From NCBI GenBank assembly GCA_036280295.1, contig DASURA010000395.1, positions 1 through 12,970 of the forward strand: a stretch of 12,970 bases of DNA, in the 5' to 3' direction. Every line of letters begins with the position of its first letter. The stretch's first letter is position 1. Position numbers and translations under genes: made by a program. The DNA comes from AWTP1-13 sp036280295. GTDB taxonomy: Bacteria; Pseudomonadota; Alphaproteobacteria; Rhizobiales; Hyphomicrobiaceae. This document shows positions 1-5,016 of the stretch, piece by piece. The notes beneath the pieces are model-generated. The model was not told the DNA's origin. It searched no databases and saw only the letters and a list, made by a program, of their open reading frames with translations.

Positions 1-263
1 TCGCCGCGGAGGAACTTGACGCGCCCGGCGACGCCATGCCGGCGCGCCCTCTCGCGCGCCTCGGCGACGCGCCGCGGATCGCGGTCGATGCCCACCGCCT
101 CGGCGCCGTAGGCCTTCGCCGCGGCGATGGCGATGCGGCCGTCGCCCGAGCCGAGGTCGATCAGGAGATCGCCGGGCCCGACCTTGGCCAGCCTGAGCAT
201 GGCATCGACGACCGGGTGAGGCGTCGGCTCGAACGGCACATCGATGCGCGGTGAGGCTGACAC
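1..263 (-). CDS. Class I SAM-dependent methyltransferase, 3' end beyond window
   Basis: The minus strand encodes the N-terminal ~87 residues of a methyltransferase; the rest lies beyond the left edge. Seen: a PTPHPVVDAML segment, then the SAM-binding motif I DLGSGDGRI at about residues 36-44, followed by a helix and the acidic end of strand 2 (GID, about residue 60) that normally contacts the SAM ribose. This arrangement resembles the short DLGSGDGRI-type proteins related to ATPSCKMT/FAM173 lysine methyltransferases, but the substrate cannot be read from this fragment. I chose GTG at 261-263 because homology begins just after it and a weak GAGAG lies upstream. The frame stays open further upstream without an obvious ATG, so the start, and whether a signal peptide exists, are uncertain. 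It is transcribed divergently from everything up to 3600. Confidence 0.8.
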   Translation of the reverse strand, partial: MSASPRIDVPFEPTPHPVVDAMLRLAKVGPGDLLIDLGSGDGRIAIAAAKAYGAEAVGIDRDPRRVAEARERARRHGVAGRVKFLRG

Positions 264-542
264 TATGGGGCGTGCTCTCGCAGGGGCTGACGATGCCGAC
301 GGTCCGGCCGCTGCCGGGAACGAGGAGAGCGAGTATGACCACTGAGGCTCGGACCGTCGCCAACAAATTTGCCCGCCCCGCGCTGGGCAGGGCACCATCG
401 GCAAGGACTCCTGGGATCGGGCTCAGGTTATCGCGACGCCCCGCGATCCTTTCTCCTGCTCCGATAGCCAGATTTCGCCACCAGCAGAGCAAGAGTGCGG
501 CAAGGGCGCTGTCAGCCGCTGTCGCAACTCACGGAGCCCCGC
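264..542. other. Intergenic stretch without a convincing gene
   Basis: This gap separates the divergent methyltransferase from the first plus-strand fragment. An ATG at 334 is preceded by a GAGGAGAG purine run and opens a frame, but its product is arginine-, alanine- and proline-rich with no recognisable domain, and it runs out of frame through the next gene. I see no tRNA, no strong terminator and no clear -35/-10 pair. Promoters for the divergent genes would be expected here, but I cannot place them. Confidence 0.5.
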
Positions 543-783
543 ATGTCCAACAGAGCGTTCTCGGCTCGCCACATCTACGACAGCGCCCCGCTCGGCTCGC
601 TCGTCCGCTTCTACGACGGCACGCCCGAGCCTGCCGCCCGCGACCGCAACAAGCGCGCCGCATGGTCCAACGCCAACGGCACCGGGCGCCTGATACGGAA
701 GACGCCGGCGAGCGATCTCACGGTCCCCGGCTTCAAGCTCCACGTCGGTGACTTCGACATCATAACCCGATGGAGCTGCTCTC
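543..783 (+). pseudogene. Small alphaproteobacterial protein family, copy 1, C-terminally truncated
   Basis: ATG 543 follows a GGAG at good spacing. The product begins MSNRAFSARHIYDSAPLGSL and continues with a GRLIRKTP segment and a KLHVGDFD segment. From memory this matches the N-terminal half of a small uncharacterised family common in Alphaproteobacteria, whose members start with an FSA..I...APLGSL.RF motif, continue with GRL.RK.P and a LH.GDF strand, and then add a C-terminal half. Here recognisable similarity ends near 759, and a second copy of the same N-terminus begins at 784. The reading frame itself stays open to a TAA at 1008-1010, but those later codons overlap copy 2 and look non-native. 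It is therefore most likely a truncated relic, possibly still translated. Function unknown. Confidence 0.5.
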
Positions 784-1020
784 ATGACCCACACATCGTT
801 CTCAGCCAACCAAATCCACGAGATCGCGCCGCTTGGCTCGCTCATCCGCTTCTCCGGCAGGCCAACTCCCGGCGAGCGAGAGAAGGGCGGGGGAGCAGCG
901 GCTGGCCGCCTTGGGGGAGAGTCCCCGGCTGCCACACTGCTTTGTGCCGGGCGGGGTCCGCAGACAGCGGGCAAGAGGACGCGGCCGGGGAGAATTGGAG
1001 AACGCGGTAAACGGGAATAG
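784..1020 (+). pseudogene. Same family, copy 2, only the first ~28 residues recognisable
   Basis: ATG 784 has a GGAG eight bases upstream. The product begins MTHTSFSANQIHEIAPLGSL and continues IRF, aligning with copy 1 over FSA..I...APLGSL.RF. After about residue 28 (about position 867) the protein becomes a glycine/arginine/alanine-rich tail with no resemblance to copy 1, ending at TAG 1018-1020. The simplest reading is a deletion that removed the rest of the family domain and fused the start to non-coding DNA upstream of the SRAP gene. The two copies in tandem, both broken, suggest duplication followed by decay. Function unknown; a short translated product cannot be excluded. Confidence 0.5.
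898..950 (+). other. Cluster of potential hairpins upstream of the SRAP gene
   Basis: Three inverted repeats lie close together: GCGGC/GCCGC (898-902 with 905-909), GGGGA/TCCCC (914-918 with 922-926, three-base loop), and a two-part stem CCGG..CACA/TGTGCCGG (925-936 with 943-950, six-base loop). The second and third share bases 925-926, so they would compete. They match no riboswitch or RNA family I can name, and in such GC-rich DNA some pairing arises by chance. Confidence 0.25.
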
Positions 1021-1052
1021 GGTCTTCAGTGATTCAAACGGCTGTGACCTGC

Positions 1053-1059
1053 GAGGAGG
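1053..1059 (+). promoter_or_regulatory. Strong Shine-Dalgarno that fixes the SRAP start
   Basis: GAGGAGG lies six bases before the ATC at 1066-1068, the exact place where the family needs its initiator codon. An in-frame TGA at 1045-1047 excludes any earlier start, so this site supports initiation, or former initiation, at 1066. Confidence 0.75.
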
Positions 1060-1065
1060 CAAGCC

Positions 1066-1761
1066 ATCTGCAATCTCTACTCCCTGACCCCGAAGCGCGA
1101 TGACATCGGGCGCTTCTTTCGCATGTCCCACAATCGCACCGTCGCTTTCGAGCCGATGAATGCGATCTTTCCCCGCCACGTCGCGCCCGTCGTGCGCCAG
1201 AGCGAGGACGGCGAGCGCGAGATGGTGCCGATGAGCTGGGGCTTCATGCGGCTGGAGAAGGGCAGGGCGCCACGGCCCGTCACCAACGTCCGCGACGACC
1301 AGATCCGCACCAATCCGTTCTGGCGCGACAGCTTCCAGAAGCGCCGCTGCCTGGTGCCGGCGTCCTCCTTCTGCGAGCCCAACGGCGACGTGAAGCCGGC
1401 CAGCTGGCACTGGTTCGCCCTCAAGGGCGAGGACGAGCGGCCGCTGTTCGCCTTCCCGGGCATCTGGCGCCGCTACCAGGGCCCGGTGAGGAAGGACGGC
1501 CCCAACGTCGACATCGAGACCTATTCGTTCCTGACGACCACGCCCAATCCCCTCGTGTCGACCATCAACCACGAGCGGATGCCGGTGCTGCTCACGCGCG
1601 AGGAGGAGTTCCAGACCTGGCTGACGGGCACACCGGACGAGGCGTTCGCGTTGACCCGTGAATATCCCGCCGACCGGATGGCGGCCGTGCAGGAGGGCTA
1701 CGACAAGGAAGACCTGCTTGGCGGTCCGCCCGTCGAGCGGCGGACCGGAACACTGCTTTAA
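1066..1761 (+). CDS. SRAP (YedK/HMCES-type) abasic-site DNA crosslinking protein with ATC at the start position
   Basis: SRAP proteins protect single-stranded DNA by forming a thiazolidine crosslink between an N-terminal cysteine and an abasic site. If read from 1066 the product is 231 residues, a normal family length, and begins (M)CNLYSLTPK with the catalytic Cys2 in place. Other family positions are visible: the NVRDD segment at residue 74 (variant of NAR.E), the glutamate of SFCEP (E104), and the INHERMP histidine (H169). The oddity is that the codon before Cys2 is ATC, not ATG. The first in-frame ATG is at 1123; starting there would delete the catalytic cysteine. Either ATC is used as a weak start behind the strong Shine-Dalgarno, or the gene is recently inactivated, or there is a base error. 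The C-terminal two-thirds looks intact. The flavin monooxygenase fragment begins 12 bases downstream. Confidence 0.85.
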   Translation: MCNLYSLTPKRDDIGRFFRMSHNRTVAFEPMNAIFPRHVAPVVRQSEDGEREMVPMSWGFMRLEKGRAPRPVTNVRDDQIRTNPFWRDSFQKRRCLVPASSFCEPNGDVKPASWHWFALKGEDERPLFAFPGIWRRYQGPVRKDGPNVDIETYSFLTTTPNPLVSTINHERMPVLLTREEEFQTWLTGTPDEAFALTREYPADRMAAVQEGYDKEDLLGGPPVERRTGTLL

Positions 1762-1773
1762 GCGGAGGCTGTG

Positions 1774-2151
1774 ATGACAGCGCTCTCCATTCTCGACCTG
1801 GTCCGGGTCACCGAAGAGACCGACGCGCGCGGCGCGCTCGACAACGCGCGCGATCTCGCCGCCCATGCCGAGGGCTGGGGCTACCGGCGCTTCTGGGTTG
1901 CCGAGCACCACAACATCCCCAGCATCGCCAGCTCGGCCACCTCCGTCGTCATCTGCCATATCGCCGAAGGCACGAAGAGCATCCGCGTCGGCGCCGGCGG
2001 CATCATGCTGCCCAACCACGCGCCCGCAAAGGAATGGGGTGATGTAGAGTGGGGGCATGAGCGAATCAAAAACCGCTGTTGCACCTCCGGCGATGGTGAA
2101 GGAGCTGCGCAGATTGGTCGCGTCCGCGATAGCGGACGAGAAAGCCTATGA
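1774..2151 (+). pseudogene. Luciferase-like flavin-dependent monooxygenase, truncated after ~84 residues
   Basis: ATG 1774 has a GGAGG at 1764-1768 (a GTG at 1771 is an alternative start with poorer spacing). The product matches the N-terminus of LLM-class flavin-dependent oxidoreductases (bacterial luciferase-like TIM-barrel proteins, usually about 330 residues): LSILDLV.VTE, then GWGYRRFWVAEHHN, then RVGAGGIMLPNHAP. Similarity stops abruptly after NHAP at 2025. The family normally continues with a segment resembling VVAEQFGTLAALFPGRIDLG, which is absent. The frame then runs through unrelated sequence to a TGA at 2149-2151, overlapping the start of the Abi gene. The TIM barrel cannot form, so this is a broken gene, most likely cut by arrival of the DNA to its right. 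No remainder of the gene appears in the window. Confidence 0.85.
2023..2056. other. Left junction of the inserted accessory block
   Basis: Chromosomal gene homology ends at 2025 and base composition drops to a visibly more AT-containing style from about 2026. The Abi gene begins 31 bases later. I see no tRNA, transposase, integrase or terminal inverted repeat at this point, so the mechanism of insertion is not evident. A GTGGGGG run at 2050-2056 could serve as a weak ribosome site for the Abi start. Confidence 0.5.
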
Positions 2152-3250
2152 CGTGCCCGGCGTCTGTCGTCGGCTTGGCTTGGCAGATGGCACTGGTGAT
2201 GAAGCCTTCAGTAGCAAGTTCAAGTACGCGCAGAAGCGGTTGGCAGAAGTAGATGGCGCGCGTGTGCTCGAAATCGCGCGGATCATTCTTTCGGAGAATG
2301 AGCACTTCGGCCTCTCGGAGCAGGTCGCGAAAATCGATGAGTTGGCTGGGTCGGAAATCACGACGCTAACGCGGCGTCGGCTGATTGCGCTGTTCGACGG
2401 TCGGCCGCTATGCACGGAGATCGAAGAAATCGAGCTGATACGGAGTGTGTGGCCGATAGCGACAATGCTGCCGCCGCACGAAGGGTCTGAACGCACACTT
2501 GAAGACTACATAATTCGCCACGCGATACGGAACGCGGACATGAGCCAGCGTGACCTGCTGGAGGCCCTTGGTGTGCTCACATGCTCGCGATCGCGGTTGT
2601 TCAGGTTCCTCGAAGCAGTGACAGCACCCGATGCACAGAAGTCAAATGAGCAGCGGGCGCTTGCCGAAGAGATCAATGCGCTTCTCCAACACGATGGCTA
2701 CACGCTGGCGATAGCGGGGAAGACATCCGGGAGTCCGAAGTACGCCGTGCGGCGTGGGCCGAAGGGCGCGCCGTCGGATGACAGCATCTCTGAGGCGCTC
2801 GCCGCGTTCGACCCGACACAAGTGCATGCGCGGTGGATGCATGCGTTGGAGAGGCGCGCCGTGGAGCCCGAAGGCGCGATCACGCTCGCGCGTACGCTCC
2901 TGGAGGACGTGTGCAAGTGGATTCTCGATCAGGCTGGCGAAACCTGGCGGGAAGCGGACGATCTGCCGGTTCTCTATCGGAAGCTGGCCAAGCTGCTCAA
3001 GCTTGCGCCGGACGACCACACGGAGCAGGTATTCAAGCAAATCCTGGGGAGCTGTCAGTCGGTAGTCGAGTCGTTGGGGGCGCTCCGCAACAAGCTCGGC
3101 GACGCGCACAGTCCGGGTCCGAAACGCGCCAGACCGCAGGCTCGCCATGCGGAACTGGCCGTGAACCTCTCCGGCGCGATGGCGACGTTTCTCGTCGCGA
3201 CGTGGGATGCTCGCAAGAAAGCGGTAGAGGCGGCAGGGGAGAAGGCGTGA
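2057..3250 (+). CDS. Abortive-infection protein with C-terminal Abi_C/HEPN domain
   Basis: A 397-residue protein whose C-terminal ~125 residues match the Abi_C domain (PF14355) closely: an ARTLLEDVCKWILD helix, a DLPVLYRKLAKLLKLAPD segment, a VFKQILGSCQSVVESLGALR helix, and then RHAELAVNLSGAMATFL. Within it, R344-N-K-L-G-D-A-H351 fits the R-x(4-6)-H active-site signature of HEPN ribonucleases, so the domain is predicted to cut RNA. The N-terminal ~250 residues are mostly helical and probably act as sensor or regulator, in the manner of AbiJ-type N-termini; I cannot assign a specific trigger. Such proteins typically block phage growth by arresting or killing the infected cell. Base composition is less GC-rich than the genes on both sides. 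Its stop codon overlaps the GTG of the next gene, implying co-translation. Confidence 0.85.
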   Translation: MSESKTAVAPPAMVKELRRLVASAIADEKAYDVPGVCRRLGLADGTGDEAFSSKFKYAQKRLAEVDGARVLEIARIILSENEHFGLSEQVAKIDELAGSEITTLTRRRLIALFDGRPLCTEIEEIELIRSVWPIATMLPPHEGSERTLEDYIIRHAIRNADMSQRDLLEALGVLTCSRSRLFRFLEAVTAPDAQKSNEQRALAEEINALLQHDGYTLAIAGKTSGSPKYAVRRGPKGAPSDDSISEALAAFDPTQVHARWMHALERRAVEPEGAITLARTLLEDVCKWILDQAGETWREADDLPVLYRKLAKLLKLAPDDHTEQVFKQILGSCQSVVESLGALRNKLGDAHSPGPKRARPQARHAELAVNLSGAMATFLVATWDARKKAVEAAGEKA

Positions 3251-3609
3251 GCGGGGGAGGCGATGAGTTGCCAAGACCCGTCTTGGGGAAGCGGAGCATG
3301 GCTGACCATAGTCCGAAACGCATGGCGTGGATCAGGGCGCTGGATGCCCTGGAAGCCGGAGGAGAGCGGAGGTTCGTTGAATACGAATTTGCCTCCGAGT
3401 GCAGGATCACAGGCTTCCTCACTTATGCGGATGGGGCGATAACGTGCGGGCCTTACACCTTTGAGAAGGATGAGGTTGGCCTATACCACTACCGACTGAG
3501 GCTGGCATACCGTTACGATAGTGATCCTGAGCGCGAGGGCGGACGTTTGTCGCGCGGTCAGCACTTTGTCAGTGACTGGCCGGTTCTCGATCTCGGCGAG
3601 CAGCCCGGC
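3247..3609 (+). CDS. Unrecognised protein coupled to the Abi gene, 3' end apparently lost
   Basis: GTG 3247 overlaps the Abi stop codon (GTGA) and has GGGGAG at good spacing, so I prefer it to ATG 3298, whose GGAG is too close. The protein begins with a variable stretch, then KRMAWIRALDALEAGGERRF, EYEFASECRITGFLTYADG and LYHYRLRLAYRYDSDPE. The mixed polar and aromatic make-up looks like a real folded protein, but I do not recognise a family. The frame does not stop at the end of this block: it stays open to TGA 4234-4236, more than 200 codons antisense to the minus-strand operon's last gene. Coding character fades by about 3600, so the true 3' end was probably removed when this block was joined to the operon. 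The entry is cut at 3609 for that reason. Coupling to the Abi gene suggests a partner or antitoxin-like role, but that is a guess. Confidence 0.5.
3556..3581 (-). other. Hairpin just past the operon's last stop codon
   Basis: GGTCAG-CACT pairs with AGTG-A-CTGGCC around a five-base loop, ten base pairs with one bulged A. It lies about 29 bases downstream of the TGA at 3610-3612 on the minus strand. No T-run follows on that strand, so it is not a classical intrinsic terminator; it could stabilise the mRNA 3' end or slow polymerase. It also lies inside the opposing open frame, so it may be coincidental. Confidence 0.3.
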
Positions 3610-5016
3610 TCAGACCTTTCTGCTCTTGGGTTTTCCCAGACCTGGAGCGTCGGTTCGGTCGCGCCGGGCTGGAAGTGGTGCCTGCGCAAATGCGCCCGGG
3701 CGATCCTCATGTACGATCTGTGCCGCGAAGCCACGTTTGGCGAGCAGCTTGTTCACGCGGGCGAGATCGTCGCACCAGCCCTGCTGGACCTCGACGTCGC
3801 GGCGGTTGATGCCGGCGCTTCGCCCCGAATGATCGTAGGCGCGCACCTTCGATTGGATGGCCCCGCCCGGCGCGCTACTCAGCTGCACGTCGTAGTTCGG
3901 CTCGGAGGGCTTCTGGATCGTGATACGGCTGCCCTCGTCCCAGGCCTCCCCCTGCAGATTGACCTCGTAGCCGAGCTGGGTGAGCTCGCCCAGCAGGGCG
4001 TCGCGGATCCGCATGCCGTCCTGGCGCTTGCCTTCGGCCTCGGCCCATGCCTGCGCCTCCGCAGCCGCGGCGCGCGTAGCTGCAAGGTCGCCGGCGGCCG
4101 CGGCTGCCGCCAGCCGCTCGCGCAGGCTGTCTGCGCTGAGCGACTGGAACGGGGTGAGCCAGGCGGCGCCATCGTCGACGGCCGCGCCGATCTCGCGCTT
4201 GCGCTTGGCGGTGTCGAGGCGCTCCTGCGCCTCTAGCTCGATGGAGTCGATGAGAAGGCCCCAGTCTTGTCCCCTGGCGCCGGGGCTCCTGGCCGGCAGC
4301 GCGAGCAGCCGGGCGACGAGATCGTCGACCGGGACGAGAGCCGGATCGATCTCCGACAGCCGTTCGGAAAGCTGAATCACGCGATCGGACGGCGTTCCGG
4401 GACCAGCCGGGTCGGCGTCGTAGGGCGCTTGCACCGGTTCGCTGAAGCCGCCATGGATTGGCGCGCGGCTGCCCTCGACTGGGGAAGCCGCGAGGAGGTC
4501 CTTCGCAAGCGCGAGCTGATCGGAGGTCAGTGCCGTATCCCGGGCGGAGAGCGGGCTATCGAGCCGCTGGCGAACCAGCGTCTCGACCCTTGACCGCGCG
4601 TCTTGGAATTTGTCGCCGTAGAGTGTGCCCGCCCCTTTCGAGATCGCTTCAAGCTCCTTCCGCTCAGCGGCGCCTCCGGCCGATGCCAGCAGCGTCGCCG
4701 CGGTCAATTCCAGGCGGAGCCGCTTGGCCTTGGCGTCCGCCAGATCCTTCGTGAGCCTGCGCTCCACCTCGGGAAGCTCGTCGTAGAGGCGGTTATACTC
4801 GCCGACGAAGTCGCGCCATTGCGATGCATCGACGAGCTTGGCGTAGCGCTCGAGCACCTCGCTCCAATCCTCGCCCGCGACCGGCTCCAGCGCAGCCAGC
4901 TCCTTCTGCATCCGTGCGCAGCGCTCCAGCATGGAGCGGATCAGCGCGATCTTGCGGCGCGCCTCGCGCTCCTCGGCCTCCGAGATCCGGTAGTTCACAA
5001 GAACGAGTTTGCTCAT
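3610..5016 (-). CDS. 468-residue coiled-coil protein, last gene of the helicase operon
   Basis: ATG at 5014-5016 forms an ATGA overlap with the helicase gene's stop; an upstream frame extension to 5154 lies inside that gene and is rejected. The product starts MSKLVLVNYRISEAEEREAR. Residues ~11-110 are charged, heptad-like helix (coiled coil), followed by a linker rich in Ala, Pro and Gly (~180-210), more helix to ~335 including an alanine-rich stretch at ~302-330, and a compact C-terminal domain (~335-450). That domain reads RDALLGELTQLGYEVNLQ, then RITIQKPSEPNYDVQLS, then a WCDDLARVNKLLAKRGF helix. I do not recognise a named family. The last ~20 residues are basic and probably disordered. 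No nuclease, protease or nucleotide-binding motif is visible. Its fixed position behind the helicase suggests a dedicated structural or adaptor subunit; a bridging role between helicase and AAA+ protein is speculation. Confidence 0.75.
   Translation of the reverse strand: MSKLVLVNYRISEAEEREARRKIALIRSMLERCARMQKELAALEPVAGEDWSEVLERYAKLVDASQWRDFVGEYNRLYDELPEVERRLTKDLADAKAKRLRLELTAATLLASAGGAAERKELEAISKGAGTLYGDKFQDARSRVETLVRQRLDSPLSARDTALTSDQLALAKDLLAASPVEGSRAPIHGGFSEPVQAPYDADPAGPGTPSDRVIQLSERLSEIDPALVPVDDLVARLLALPARSPGARGQDWGLLIDSIELEAQERLDTAKRKREIGAAVDDGAAWLTPFQSLSADSLRERLAAAAAAGDLAATRAAAAEAQAWAEAEGKRQDGMRIRDALLGELTQLGYEVNLQGEAWDEGSRITIQKPSEPNYDVQLSSAPGGAIQSKVRAYDHSGRSAGINRRDVEVQQGWCDDLARVNKLLAKRGFAAQIVHEDRPGAFAQAPLPARRDRTDAPGLGKPKSRKV

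Noticed and set aside
251..751. Plus-strand frame with an ATG at 334 behind GAGGAGAG
   Set aside because: The ribosome-site-like run is attractive, but the protein is low-complexity Arg/Ala/Pro and overlaps copy 1 of the small family out of frame.
802..2058. 418-codon minus-strand frame across the SRAP and monooxygenase genes
   Set aside because: Its product has no recognisable domain and is the mirror of two clearly identified plus-strand genes.
3263..3443. Short frame from ATG 3263 with a GGGGGAGG in front
   Set aside because: The ribosome-like run is too close to the ATG and the product is Ser/Gly/Trp-rich without coding character; the GTG 3247 frame is far more protein-like.
3556..3581. 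Intrinsic terminator for the minus-strand operon
   Set aside because: The hairpin is good, but no T-run follows on that strand.
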